Of a stretch of 18,446 nucleotides of DNA, positions 1 to 8,618 are shown one piece after another. Position numbers and translations under genes: made by a program. Origin of the DNA: Bacteroidia bacterium (GTDB taxonomy: Bacteria > Bacteroidota > Bacteroidia > Bacteroidales > Azobacteroidaceae); the NCBI GenBank assembly GCA_025996865.1, contig BNTV01000100.1, positions 1-18,446 on the forward strand, given 5' to 3'. Under the pieces are notes generated by a model, which was given only the letters and a program-made list of their open reading frames with translations, searched no databases and was not told where the DNA came from. Numbering within the stretch: position 1 is the stretch's first letter; each line of letters starts with the position of its first letter.

Positions 1-251
1 ATAACGTTAAAACAGAATTGTTTTCACAGTATGTCAATGCATCTGAAACCTGTTTGAGAATAGAATCGCTCAATGCGGTCGCTTTCCGTTTTGCCTGGTC
101 CGGAAACCGTGAGGACTGGACCTATTTTCCGGAATCGCGCGAATCATTAACTGCCAATTATCTGCCGCAGTGGGGTAAAGGAGTCAGAGCCGGCCTAATT
201 GTTGAAAATAATACCGGGAAGTTTTCATTTTTCTCGATAAATAACGAATAA
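1..251 (+). CDS. C-terminal end of an unidentified protein, cut by the window start
   Basis: The frame is open from the first base and ends with TAA at 249-251, so only about 82 C-terminal residues are visible and no start belongs to this window. The segment is rich in alternating hydrophobic and aromatic residues (LRIESLNAVAFRFAW, VRAGLIVENN, FSFFSI), which is the pattern of a beta-sandwich. The closing pattern of an aromatic stretch, then AGLIVENNTG, then FSFFSI resembles the concanavalin-like C-terminal domain of some GH43 glycosidases. That likeness is weak and is my inference; no catalytic residues are in view. It is convergent with the HAD relic that follows, with about 40 bases between them. 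Confidence 0.6.
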   Translation, partial: NVKTELFSQYVNASETCLRIESLNAVAFRFAWSGNREDWTYFPESRESLTANYLPQWGKGVRAGLIVENNTGKFSFFSINNE

Positions 252-289
252 CACACGTAACTTTGTTATCACATTTACAGAAAAATATT

Positions 290-757
290 TTAAATAATTT
301 CAAAATACTTCATTGCCTTCCAAATACCATCATCATCGACCGAAGTAGTCACATAATCCGCAGACTGTTTGACTTCTTCGGCAGCTTGTCCCATGGCTAC
401 GCTTATCGCAGCATGGCGCAACATACTGATGTCATTTCCGCCATCACCGAAAGCCATTGTTTCTTCCAAACGGAAACCAAAATGGCGGATAATTTCATCA
501 ATCCCTTTTTGTTTCGTATTCCCTTTTGCCGTAATATCGGTAAAAGCCGGATGCCAGCGAGCAATCTCGCAGTGAGGAAGATAAGGTTGTATCGCTTTCT
601 CTTCCTGTTCGTTAAAGAAAGAGGTCATCTGTAATATATCTTCTTGAGTCGCTTCTTCAAAGGAAGTTACCGGAACCTCATCCACGTGCAAAGATTCATA
701 GAAAATCTGCCGCAGCAAATCGTGATTTTTCGGAAGATTGTCATCATTTTTATTGTT
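290..757 (-). pseudogene. 5'-truncated Cof-type HAD-family phosphatase relic
   Basis: The C-terminal part of a Cof/HAD-IIB sugar-phosphate phosphatase is clear: AKGNTKQKGIDEI carries the motif III lysine region, and FGDGGNDISML is the Mg-binding motif IV, followed by the usual AxxVKQSADYVT tail. The N-terminal motif I (DxDGT, with the nucleophile aspartate) and motif II are missing. Family members run to about 260 residues and only about 155 codons remain. The frame opens after a TAA at 758-760 with no ATG; the first possible start is a TTG at 718 (reading LLRQIFYESLH). The AT-rich bases upstream, up to the rpsP promoter, show no coding signal in any frame. Without the nucleophile it should be inactive. 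A sequencing artefact is less likely because the whole N-terminal half is absent. Confidence 0.75.
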
Positions 758-841
758 TTATCTGATTTAAATGAAATGACAAAATTAATCAAAAATTTGT
801 ATATGAAAAATTCATAATCGAAAAAAAAGTTCAACACAAAG

Positions 842-873
842 TTTGTAATTCCCGGAATTTTATCGTACCTTCG
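842..873 (+). promoter_or_regulatory. rpsP promoter, Bacteroidota type
   Basis: TTTG at 842-845, a 20-base spacer and TACCTTCG at 866-873 match the Bacteroidota sigma-A consensus (TTTG at -33, TAnnTTTG at -7) except for one base in the -7 box. Transcription would start near 880, leaving an AT-rich leader of about 40 bases before the rpsP ATG. Confidence 0.65.
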
Positions 874-919
874 CGCCCGCTAATACAAATTTCAAATTAA
901 AAAAATTGATTAAAACAAA

Positions 920-1516
920 ATGGCAACAAAAATCAGATTGCAAAGACACGGTCGCAAAGGGTACGCGTTTTACCACATCGTGATCGCAGATAGCAGAGCT
1001 CCACGTGATGGAAAATTTATCGAAAGGATTGGTTCTTATAACCCCAATACGAATCCTGCTACAATAGATTTGAAATTCGAAAGGGCTTTGTATTGGCTGC
1101 AAGTAGGCGCTCAACCTACGGATACAGTGAACAATATTCTTTCCAAAGAAGGTGTTCTCTTAAAGAAGCATTTATTGGGCGGCGTGAAAAAAGGCGCTTT
1201 TACGGAAGCGGAAGCCGAAACAAAATTCGAAGCTTGGTTAAATTCGAAACAAAGCGCTGTTAAAGCGGAAGTCGGCAAATTGAGTGAAGCGCAAAGAGCT
1301 GCGGCTAAAGCAAAATTAGATGCGGAAAAAGCGGTGAACAAAGCAAAGGCGGAGGCATTGGCTGCCAAAAAAGCGGAATTGCTTGCTGCCAAGAAACTGG
1401 CTACAGCTGAAGCTGCCGGAACGGAAGAAACGCCTGCGGAAGAAACGCCTGTAGAAGCTCCTGCTCCGGAAGCTCCGACAGAAGTTCCTGCTCCGGAAAC
1501 GCCTGCCGCTGAGTAA
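920..1516 (+). CDS. rpsP: 30S ribosomal protein bS16 with long C-terminal extension
   Basis: The first 80 or so residues are canonical bS16: [20 protein letters not shown], then [19 protein letters not shown] and a [10 protein letters not shown] segment. The protein binds 16S rRNA and helps assemble the small subunit. At 198 residues it is more than twice the usual bacterial length of about 80-90. Residues about 95-165 are Ala/Lys/Glu-rich and probably helical or coiled coil; residues 168-198 are a disordered-looking Pro/Glu/Ala tail with repeated ETPxEAPAPE units. Extended bS16 proteins are known in Bacteroidota, so the extension itself is a family trait. The ATG at 920 follows an AT-rich leader with no Shine-Dalgarno, as usual in this phylum. 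It appears monocistronic, with its own promoter and terminator. Confidence 0.97.
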   Translation: MATKIRLQRHGRKGYAFYHIVIADSRAPRDGKFIERIGSYNPNTNPATIDLKFERALYWLQVGAQPTDTVNNILSKEGVLLKKHLLGGVKKGAFTEAEAETKFEAWLNSKQSAVKAEVGKLSEAQRAAAKAKLDAEKAVNKAKAEALAAKKAELLAAKKLATAEAAGTEETPAEETPVEAPAPEAPTEVPAPETPAAE

Positions 1517-1540
1517 AAATATTTTTATTCACAATAACAG

Positions 1541-1586
1541 ACTGCAATTTCCCCAAATTACTTTATTAGGGAATTGCAGTTTTTTT
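1541..1586 (+). terminator. Intrinsic terminator of rpsP, overlapping the 3' end of the opposing gene
   Basis: ACTGCAATT-CCC on the left (one bulged T) pairs with GGGAATTGCAGT at 1569-1580, with a loop of about 14 bases, and is followed by a run of T at 1580-1586. The right arm also encodes the last codons of the convergent minus-strand gene (stop at 1566-1568 lies at the loop edge). The minus-strand side has no immediate T-run, so it mainly serves rpsP. Confidence 0.75.
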
Positions 1587-4500
1587 ATGAAAAACTCCTG
1601 ATTTACTGACTTTCACCGAACCTCCCCAATTATCCCCATACAAATTTCCCTTGTCAAACGCCAACTGAACCCCGATTTTCCAACCTCGCCATTTCGGAGA
1701 TTCATAGTTACATTCCAACAAAGAAGAAAAATTGTTTTTCTTCTCAAGGAAAGGGGCATACATCCTTCCCCAAGCCTGCATTTGCGTAAAAAGCAAACGG
1801 TAAGACAAGTCGGAAGTAAGATTTCCGTTCATTCCCAAATGAACGGCTTTCAACCGGTTGTTTTTGAAATGAAGCGAACCGTCGTCGTTGTATTCGGGAG
1901 AAGTCAGCAAAGGATTTCCCAAGGATCGTCCGTAATACGACCAACCGCTGATGTAATAGTCATGGTTGTAATAATCGTCATTTCCGCCGCCGCGGTAGTG
2001 ACGCCCATCATAATTGTTGTACTCCAAAAAATGCATCGGACCGCCCTGATTCGTTGTGTTCAGGGATTCCAGCACTATTTTTTTCAGATAAGGACAATGC
2101 GCAAATGTAATCGTTCCACCCCAGATTCCATCCCTCCAATTGGCATATTCCAAACCTGAATTATCGTCGAAAAGATGATGTTTATAGAGCGAAACTTGAA
2201 AATCTTTCACTTTGTATTCCAATTGAGCGTTCATTGTTCCTAAGTGGTTTCCTAAAACATTAACCCGGTCGGTTAGCAAGGTATTTTCTCCGCCGCTTTT
2301 TCCCAATACAATGATGATAAAATCTTTGAACGAAGCGGGAAGTTGTCCGAAATTATCATAAGAAGTCCATCCGCCCCATTGTGCGGCATGATCCAAGGCA
2401 AAAGTAAAAGACCAGGGGAATTTTTCTTCGGGATCGGCCCATTGGAGAAATAAAAACTTGCGGTGCCAAAGAATGTCCGTAGCATAAAGCGTAGATGAAT
2501 TTTTAACCTGAAGTATGTAACTATTATCCAAAGATTTACCGACGGAAAAATCCGCTTTGAATTTCAGAATACCCTTTGTATAAGGAACATTTGTGTATTC
2601 GGGGAAACCCAGACTCACCTCGGGTATTGGCCGGGCATTGGTGGAAAAAGTCATATCTCCCACACTCAAGTCTTTATCCAAAATGGAATTGTAACGCTCT
2701 TTTGCGCCAACCGTTAAGCTCATATTTTGAAAGGAAAGTCCGGCATAGAATTGATGCGCCCAAAAAGAAGAAGAATGTTCGGCAGCTCCGATCAAATCAA
2801 CTCCGGCCTCTAAGCGGAAATCTTCGCTTAGCGATTGTTTCCAAGCCAAACTTCCTCTGACATAGCCATTATTGGGTTTTAACGGAACAATGCCGTAGGT
2901 ATTGCTAACCATCCACAAAGGCGTATAATTTCCGGCGCTTGCAGAACCAAACGATTCCACCCGGTAATCAACTTCTCCCTGTGCAAATGAAACGAAAGGA
3001 AGAAAGAGAAGCAACAAAACAATTAGCCCCTTTCTATACAGTAGCCGGAGACTATTCAGTACGACGCTGACACTGCTTAAAGCCATCGCTGCTCCTGCAA
3101 TCATCGGATTGAGTAAGAACCCGTTAACCGGATAAAGGATTCCGGCTGCAATGGGAATGCCTATCAGATTATAGATGAAAGCCCAAAATAAATTTTGACG
3201 AATTGTCCGGACCGTATGGCCGGACAGCCGGATGGCCGTATCAATTTTCCTCAAATCGCCGGAAATAATGGTTACAGATGCTGTTTCGACCGCAATATCG
3301 CTGCCCTTTCCCATCGCGATGCTGACATTGGCTTGTGCCAAAGCAGCGCTGTCATTGATACCGTCGCCTACCATGCCTACGATTTTTCCCTGACTTTGTT
3401 TTTCCTTGATTATGCGTAATTTATCAATGGGCAATACGCCCGAAAAGTAGTGTGTAATTCCGGCCTGGCGGGCGATTTCCCGCGCGGAAGCCTTGTTGTC
3501 TCCTGTAACCATAATGATTTCTATTCCATTTGTTTGTAATTGTTCTACAGCTTGTTGGGACGATGATTTTATTTTATCGGACAATGCAAAAAGTGCAAAA
3601 ATCTGTTTGGAAGAACCGAAAAGGACAATCGTATTGCTTTCTTTTTCCCGTTCGCTGATCCATTCCGAAACAGTCTCACTGAAAGGAATATCCTCAAACA
3701 GCCGGGTATTTCCAACCAAAAATCGCTCTTTTTCAATTGTGGCTGCAATCCCTTCTCCGGGACGGGTATCTACAGTCAAAGCGCTTATTAAATCAGCTTT
3801 GCCGAGGGATTGGACAACCGCATCAGCCAAAGGATGACTTGAGGCTTTTTCCATACTGAAAAGAATATTCCGAAGTTGACCGGTTTCAGGCGTCAACCAT
3901 TTTGAATGAGTCACTACCGGAAAACCTTCGGTAATGGTTCCTGTTTTATCAAGGACGATTGTGTCTATTTTCCGCATCGTTTCCAGGCTGTCCATATCTT
4001 TGATCAGGATGCCGAGTTCCGCACCTTTGCCCATTCCCACAATGATAGCAGTCGGCGTTGCCAATCCCAGAGCGCAGGGGCAAGCAATAATCAAGACGGA
4101 AACGAATGCCGGGAGTGCGTGAACAGAAGCGTTTTCTCCGCCGAACAGAAGCCACAGGCCGGCAGCCAGCAAAGCAATTCCGACGACCACGGGAACAAAT
4201 ATTCCTGCGATTTTGTCCACCGTTTTTTGGATAGGCGCTTTGGTATTCTGTGCGTCCGTCACCATACGGATAATCTGCGCCAACAGCGTTTCTTTTCCTA
4301 CTTTTACGGCACGGAAATTAAAACTCCCGTTTTGGTTGACCGTTCCTGCAAAAACATGATCGTTGACGGCTTTTTCAACCGGAACAGGTTCACCGGAAAG
4401 CATGCTCTCGTCCACAAATGCATTGCCTCCGGTAATTATGCCGTCCACCGGAATTTTGTCTCCCGCCTTTACAAAAAGAATATTTCCTGTTTGTATGTTT

Positions 4501-5255
4501 TTAATCGGAATTTCTTCCAAAACACCATCCGGACGAATCCATATTGCCGTTTTTGCCTGGAATCCGATTAATTTTTTTACAGATGCGGAAGTTCTTTGTT
4601 TCGCTCTTTCTTCCAATAATTTACCAATCAAAATAAAAGTGATAATGACGGCTGAAGTTTCAAAATATAGTTCGGCATGCAAACCGCGATTCATCAGAAA
4701 CTGTGGGAAAAACAAGCTGAATAGGCTAAATAACCAAGCCGTTGCAGTACTCAGCGCAACCAAAGTATCCATATTCATGGAACGATGCCTCGCTTGTTTA
4801 TACGCTCCGGTGAAGAAGTCTTGTCCGCAAATAAAAAGTACGGGAATGGAAAGGATAAAATTCAAATAACCCGCCCAGGGGAGGTGCATGAGCGGAGTCA
4901 TGGAAAGAACAATGATGCAGGAGGAAAACAGGACGGACAGGACTACCCGTATTTTCAGGCGCTTGTATTGCCGTTTCTCTTCCTCCCGTAGTCTGTCGCC
5001 GGCTTCCGATGCTTCGTCTTCTTCGGAATCGACAATCAGGTCGTAACCTGCTGAATGAACAGCGGCTTGCAGTTTTTCGCCGTTGGTCAGGTTGGGATTG
5101 TATTCGACTGTCGCCGTGTTATTAGCGAAGTTGACTTGAGCCGAGCTGATGCCCGGTTGCTGTTGCAAAGTTTTCTCCACGGTAGCGGCACAACCGGCGC
5201 AGGCCATTTTCAGAACGGGAAAAATCTTTTTTTTATGATTGGTTGAGTTTGGCAT
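1566..5255 (-). CDS. Fused copper P1B-type ATPase and Wzi-family outer-membrane beta-barrel protein
   Basis: One uninterrupted 1229-codon frame. Residues 1-742 are a complete Cu+-exporting P1B-ATPase: an N-terminal HMA domain with CxxC at 19-22, the actuator motif SGEP at 287-290, the transmembrane metal site CPC at 392-394, phosphorylation site DKTGT with D436, HP motif at 474-475, TGDN at 584-587, GDGIND at 630-635, then YN (695-696) and MxxSS (724-728) in the last two helices. Residues 743-758 ([10 protein letters not shown]...SFA) are a signal peptide with RK before it and a plausible cleavage after SFA. Residues 759-1229 resemble capsule-assembly Wzi-family barrels (W/Y-rich strands, ending [13 protein letters not shown]). 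Each half has normal length for its family. P1B-ATPases end in the cytosol, so the internal signal peptide is correctly placed to export the barrel. Start ATG at 5253-5255. Possibly two genes fused by loss of a stop. Confidence 0.85.
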   Translation of the reverse strand: MPNSTNHKKKIFPVLKMACAGCAATVEKTLQQQPGISSAQVNFANNTATVEYNPNLTNGEKLQAAVHSAGYDLIVDSEEDEASEAGDRLREEEKRQYKRLKIRVVLSVLFSSCIIVLSMTPLMHLPWAGYLNFILSIPVLFICGQDFFTGAYKQARHRSMNMDTLVALSTATAWLFSLFSLFFPQFLMNRGLHAELYFETSAVIITFILIGKLLEERAKQRTSASVKKLIGFQAKTAIWIRPDGVLEEIPIKNIQTGNILFVKAGDKIPVDGIITGGNAFVDESMLSGEPVPVEKAVNDHVFAGTVNQNGSFNFRAVKVGKETLLAQIIRMVTDAQNTKAPIQKTVDKIAGIFVPVVVGIALLAAGLWLLFGGENASVHALPAFVSVLIIACPCALGLATPTAIIVGMGKGAELGILIKDMDSLETMRKIDTIVLDKTGTITEGFPVVTHSKWLTPETGQLRNILFSMEKASSHPLADAVVQSLGKADLISALTVDTRPGEGIAATIEKERFLVGNTRLFEDIPFSETVSEWISEREKESNTIVLFGSSKQIFALFALSDKIKSSSQQAVEQLQTNGIEIIMVTGDNKASAREIARQAGITHYFSGVLPIDKLRIIKEKQSQGKIVGMVGDGINDSAALAQANVSIAMGKGSDIAVETASVTIISGDLRKIDTAIRLSGHTVRTIRQNLFWAFIYNLIGIPIAAGILYPVNGFLLNPMIAGAAMALSSVSVVLNSLRLLYRKGLIVLLLLFLPFVSFAQGEVDYRVESFGSASAGNYTPLWMVSNTYGIVPLKPNNGYVRGSLAWKQSLSEDFRLEAGVDLIGAAEHSSSFWAHQFYAGLSFQNMSLTVGAKERYNSILDKDLSVGDMTFSTNARPIPEVSLGFPEYTNVPYTKGILKFKADFSVGKSLDNSYILQVKNSSTLYATDILWHRKFLFLQWADPEEKFPWSFTFALDHAAQWGGWTSYDNFGQLPASFKDFIIIVLGKSGGENTLLTDRVNVLGNHLGTMNAQLEYKVKDFQVSLYKHHLFDDNSGLEYANWRDGIWGGTITFAHCPYLKKIVLESLNTTNQGGPMHFLEYNNYDGRHYRGGGNDDYYNHDYYISGWSYYGRSLGNPLLTSPEYNDDGSLHFKNNRLKAVHLGMNGNLTSDLSYRLLFTQMQAWGRMYAPFLEKKNNFSSLLECNYESPKWRGWKIGVQLAFDKGNLYGDNWGGSVKVSKSGVFHKKTAIP
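3000..3034 (-). other. Fusion junction with internal signal peptide
   Basis: Codons from Y740 to the end of the hydrophobic core join the last ATPase helix (VVLNSLRLL) to [19 protein letters not shown]. There is no stop in frame and no ATG between M724, inside the last ATPase helix, and the signal peptide. The only nearby alternative starts are in-frame TTG codons 747 and 748, about 6-9 bases after a purine run AGAAAGGGG, which would give a signal peptide without its positive n-region. Confidence 0.6.
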
Positions 5256-5283
5256 AGCTTAAAATATTTTGAATAATCATTAG

Positions 5284-5314
5284 CAAAAGTAATACATTTT
5301 TTGTAGCTTTGCAA
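5284..5314 (-). promoter_or_regulatory. Promoter of the ATPase-barrel gene
   Basis: Read on the minus strand, TTGC (5314-5311), 19 bases, then TACTTTTG (5291-5284) fits the Bacteroidota -33/-7 pattern, the -7 box being a full TAnnTTTG match. The leader would be about 20 bases. Its -33 element touches the -7 box of the divergent promoter, so the two may compete for polymerase. Confidence 0.55.
5304..5311 (+). promoter_or_regulatory. -7 box of the toxin-antitoxin operon
   Basis: TAGCTTTG matches TAnnTTTG and lies about 22 bases before the antitoxin ATG at 5334. No convincing TTTG is found 19-20 bases upstream, so the promoter may be weak or depend on a regulator. Confidence 0.5.
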
Positions 5315-5333
5315 CACGCTAAATTTTATAGTT

Positions 5334-5582
5334 ATGTCGAAAAAATCGTATAAACATTCGGACAATGCGTCGCAAATTGCCGGTGAGCCTGCTGTGGCTT
5401 ATCACCGGATAGAATCCCCTGCCGTTGTGGATTGGAATCCCAATGCTCCTGTTCATGCTACGCAGGAAGAATGGTGGGAGCACATTCATGAGATTGAGGA
5501 AGGGCATTTTATGACCTTGGAGGAATTTAATTGTAGGTTTGATGCATGGGAGAAGAACTATCTTGCAAGCCGCTTAAAATAA
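5334..5582 (+). CDS. Putative antitoxin of a type II toxin-antitoxin pair
   Basis: This encodes an 82-residue acidic, hydrophilic protein with Trp-rich segments (DWNPNAP, QEEWWEHIHEIEEGHF, FDAWEKNY) and no membrane segment or signal peptide. I do not recognise a named DNA-binding fold with certainty. Its role is inferred from position: it is the first gene of a two-gene unit, overlaps the start of a RelE/ParE-like toxin gene by 37 bases (5546-5582), and has the small size and order usual for antitoxins. The second half would be the toxin-binding region, the first half possibly the DNA-binding part. The overlap implies translational coupling. Start ATG at 5334. Confidence 0.65.
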   Translation: MSKKSYKHSDNASQIAGEPAVAYHRIESPAVVDWNPNAPVHATQEEWWEHIHEIEEGHFMTLEEFNCRFDAWEKNYLASRLK

Positions 5583-5884
5583 GCGACCAATTTTATGAAA
5601 ACAATGCTCAAGTGTATGATTATGGATATTATGCATTTGGCTACTTTCAAGCTGTGAAATATAAACGACTGATACAGGTGTATTTAGATACACTCCCTGA
5701 TCGCTATACTGCGTATCCCGAATGTCGTCACTTACAGACTAAAAGCCGAATGTACCGTAATATTATCCTTGACTCTCATTTAATTATTTACCGGATTACA
5801 GATGAATGTATTGAAGTGTTGGATATTGTCCATTCCGCTTCAAGCATCCGCAGAATTCGCGAGGTTCGCCGCATTCGCTTGTAA
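5546..5884 (+). CDS. RelE/ParE-family toxin
   Basis: This encodes a 112-residue basic protein with the ParE/RelE-superfamily layout: an opening strand (LKISDQFYENNAQVYDYG), a helical middle, RMYRNIILDSHLIIYRI with the conserved R...Y..I.Y.I pattern, and a closing IEVLDIVHSASSIRRI strand with a basic tail. RelE members cleave ribosome-bound mRNA and ParE members poison gyrase; the sequence does not tell which. The ATG at 5546 is the only in-frame start before the conserved region and lies inside the antitoxin gene, so the two are likely translated together. The stop at 5882-5884 is 10 bases from the convergent beta-mannosidase stop. Confidence 0.8.
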   Translation: MGEELSCKPLKISDQFYENNAQVYDYGYYAFGYFQAVKYKRLIQVYLDTLPDRYTAYPECRHLQTKSRMYRNIILDSHLIIYRITDECIEVLDIVHSASSIRRIREVRRIRL

Positions 5885-5894
5885 ACCGGACTTT

Positions 5895-8501
5895 TTAATT
5901 TAGTTTCATTATTGTTTGATAATGTGAATTTACAAACGAGATGATTTTCAAATTCTTTTCAAATTCCGCCGGATTCAAATCTGTCGTCACTTTCACTTTA
6001 ACGGTTTTTCCGGGCATCAAATCCATATAATTATCCGAGACAAATTGGTCTTTTCCGTTCAGAGAAACAAACACGCCCCGTGCGAATTTATCGGATGTTA
6101 AACTCAGTTCGTATCCGCCGTTTACGGGCGCAGTCGTGTGCGTTATTTGTGCGTTTGCGTAACGTAAGTTTTTATTCAAGTCAAGAAAACGATTGTTTTC
6201 ATACGTTTTTCCGCTTTTATCCGTAAATTCGATGTGGATCACCACCTTATCTCTATTTTGACCGTTCAGGAATTGATCGACCTGCTTTTTCCAAACGAGC
6301 GTGCTTGTATTGGCAGGAATATTGATTTGTTTTTCTTGTTGTGCAATAATTCCCGTATTCAAATCTACGGTTTGTATCACAAGTTTGCCGGAAGTTACAT
6401 TCAGCCGGTCGGATATGGCGAAAATCTGCAATTCACCATTTTCTTCGATAGGTGAAATCAGGATGTCGGCAAAAGATTTTACCGTGAAATAATGTTGCGC
6501 TTTCCAACGCCCGTAATAATCACGGCTCGACCAAGAAGCAACCGGCCAACAATCATTGTGTTGCCAAACCAGCGAACCCATACAGAACGGCATCGTGCGG
6601 CGGCGCGTTTCCATCGCCATTTTCATCGCATCGGCTTGCACCAATTGACTCATGTAGATAAACGACTCAAAATCTTTCGGTTCACGGTATTCTTTCAAGA
6701 TGAAATCATTGATTCGGTTGTTGGCATTCATGCCGCCCCGTTGATGCGACATCATTACTTCCGAAGTAACGTTCCAATCACCGGGTTCGGGTGCATACTT
6801 TTTAATGGATTGATATTCAGGGAAAGACTGAAAGCCATATTCGCTCATGAAACGCGCCGTCTGACGTTCGAATCCCGCAAGCGGTTCTGCCCCTTGCCAA
6901 ACCGTCCAAAAGTGCATGTCGCCCATCGTATGGATGCGGCTCCCTTTATCATCGGTATAAGGACTGGAACGGCGGTAGCAAACGCCCGGAGCATATTGCT
7001 CTATCACAGCCGGTAAAGTTTCGAAATACTGCGCTTCGAACTGTTTCCACATAATATTGGCATATTCGGGATTTAAGCGTTCCATTTGCGGCTTCCAACC
7101 CCAATGAAACCAAGCGTCCATACATTCGTTATTTCCCGCCCACAAACCGATACACGGGTGATTGCGCAAACGGCGGACATTGTCTATCGCTTCCAACCGG
7201 ATGTTTTCAAGCAATTCGCCTTCAGCGGGATACATGCTGCAACCGAACATAAAATCCTGCCAAATCATAATGCCGTATTTATCGCACAAATCATAAAAAA
7301 TATCGTTTTCATAAATTCCGCCGCCCCAGACGCGAAGCATGTTCATGTTGGCATCCACCGCATCGAGAATCGTTTTTTCGTAAATCGAATCGGTGACGCG
7401 CGTCAGGAAATTGTCGCAGGGAATATAGTTGGCGCCTTTGGCAAAAACAGGCACTCCGTTCAGTTCAAAATAGAAGGTTTCGCCGTATTGGTCGGGCTTC
7501 ATAATTACTTTGAGGGAACGAACGCCCAATTTCGTATTTTCTTTATCCAACTCGGTATTGTTTGCCGATATGGATGTGGAAAAATCATACTGGAATGGTT
7601 CTCCTAAACCATTGCTCCACCAAAGTTTAGGTTTTTTTATTTCGAAAGGAAGATGTATGGTGTTAATTCCTTTTTTCAAAGGAATTTGTTTCTTGGCTTC
7701 TATCTTTTTGTCGGTTTGATTCATTATTAAAACGGAAGCCGACATGTCTTTATCGGCTGATATTTCTACGATTGCATCAATGGATGCCTTTTCTTTCGTG
7801 ACATTTACCTGATTGTAAAACACGTTTTCGATGCGGGCTTCATTCCAAGCTTCGAGGTAAACCGGACGCCAGATACCCGAAGTAACCAAACGGGGTCCCC
7901 AATCCCAACCATAATGATAACCGGCTTTGCGGGTGAAAATACTGACTTGCCGGTCGAACAGGCCTCCATTTTCCGATTGGTCGTTAGATGCTTGATAATG
8001 AAAGGGAATCGCCTCCCACATCGGCATAGCGATTTTGACGGGCGAATGAAAATAGACTTCCAGTTTGTTTCCGGCTGCTTTTAACAGGGATTTTACATCG
8101 ACCGTCCATTCCCGGAACATGTTGTTGGCTGAAAGGATTTTAGTTCCGTTCAAACTCACATCTGCGTATGTATCCAAGCCGTCAAAACGAAGGATGATGT
8201 TTTCTTTTTGTAAAATATTATCATTTGCATCGAAAGTAGTCTCATAGAGCCAGTCTTCTTTGTCTATCCATTGCATTCCCCGCTCATTCAGACGGAAAAA
8301 AGGATCGTCAATGATTCTGTTGGCCGTTAAATCGGTATGAACGACGCCGGGAACAGTTGCAGGATACCAATTGTATCCACGTACTTGTTTGAACTTCCAG
8401 TTTTCATTCAGGTCTTTTCTGACCGGCAGGGCTAACAGGTTTGTGAAACAAACGGATAATAGAAAGAAAAATAAGGGTAAACGTTTCATTGCCATAATCA
8501 T
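5895..8501 (-). CDS. Secreted GH2 beta-mannosidase
   Basis: 868 residues, close to the length of known Bacteroides GH2 beta-mannosidases. It removes terminal beta-mannose from manno-oligosaccharides. A signal peptide spans 1-24 (FFFLLSVCFTNLLA). The sugar-binding jelly-roll domain covers about 28-215, the Ig-like domain about 220-330, the TIM barrel about 335-620, and a C-terminal beta domain follows. GLWAGNNEC at 452-460 holds the acid/base E459, and FMSEYGFQSFP at 551-561 holds the nucleophile E554. The motifs HYGWDWGPRL, VWGGGIYE and IWQDFMFGC are typical of mannosidases rather than beta-galactosidases. Start codons at 8501, 8495 and 8489 are in frame; the third (MKRLPL) gives the most typical signal peptide. 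Divergent from the TonB receptor gene; no SusC/SusD partner nearby. Confidence 0.93.
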   Translation of the reverse strand: MIMAMKRLPLFFFLLSVCFTNLLALPVRKDLNENWKFKQVRGYNWYPATVPGVVHTDLTANRIIDDPFFRLNERGMQWIDKEDWLYETTFDANDNILQKENIILRFDGLDTYADVSLNGTKILSANNMFREWTVDVKSLLKAAGNKLEVYFHSPVKIAMPMWEAIPFHYQASNDQSENGGLFDRQVSIFTRKAGYHYGWDWGPRLVTSGIWRPVYLEAWNEARIENVFYNQVNVTKEKASIDAIVEISADKDMSASVLIMNQTDKKIEAKKQIPLKKGINTIHLPFEIKKPKLWWSNGLGEPFQYDFSTSISANNTELDKENTKLGVRSLKVIMKPDQYGETFYFELNGVPVFAKGANYIPCDNFLTRVTDSIYEKTILDAVDANMNMLRVWGGGIYENDIFYDLCDKYGIMIWQDFMFGCSMYPAEGELLENIRLEAIDNVRRLRNHPCIGLWAGNNECMDAWFHWGWKPQMERLNPEYANIMWKQFEAQYFETLPAVIEQYAPGVCYRRSSPYTDDKGSRIHTMGDMHFWTVWQGAEPLAGFERQTARFMSEYGFQSFPEYQSIKKYAPEPGDWNVTSEVMMSHQRGGMNANNRINDFILKEYREPKDFESFIYMSQLVQADAMKMAMETRRRTMPFCMGSLVWQHNDCWPVASWSSRDYYGRWKAQHYFTVKSFADILISPIEENGELQIFAISDRLNVTSGKLVIQTVDLNTGIIAQQEKQINIPANTSTLVWKKQVDQFLNGQNRDKVVIHIEFTDKSGKTYENNRFLDLNKNLRYANAQITHTTAPVNGGYELSLTSDKFARGVFVSLNGKDQFVSDNYMDLMPGKTVKVKVTTDLNPAEFEKNLKIISFVNSHYQTIMKLN

Positions 8502-8535
8502 TTGATTAATATTAATATTAACATTGTTTGACCGG

Positions 8536-8543
8536 CAAAGATA
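8536..8543 (-). promoter_or_regulatory. -7 box of the beta-mannosidase gene
   Basis: On the minus strand this reads TATCTTTG, a perfect TAnnTTTG match, about 35 bases before the first possible start. I see no clear TTTG at the -33 distance. Confidence 0.5.
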
Positions 8544-8588
8544 TGATTTTTTTCTTGAATAGATACCCGATTCTTTGTAAAACTTTTT

Positions 8589-8596
8589 TATCTTTG
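8589..8596 (+). promoter_or_regulatory. -7 box of the receptor-permease operon
   Basis: TATCTTTG is a perfect TAnnTTTG match 22 bases before the ATG at 8619. A TTTG at 8574-8577 is too close to serve as a -33 element. No Fur-like palindrome is evident here by eye, although iron control would be expected if the operon imports siderophores. Confidence 0.55.
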
Positions 8597-8618
8597 CATC
8601 CTGTTAAAAAGACTTATA

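Noticed and set aside
3906..4571. 221-codon plus-strand ORF opposite the ATPase
   Set aside because: It is a shadow of the minus-strand ATPase gene, whose motifs are unmistakable; the plus-strand translation is rich in Cys, His and Asn with no family pattern.
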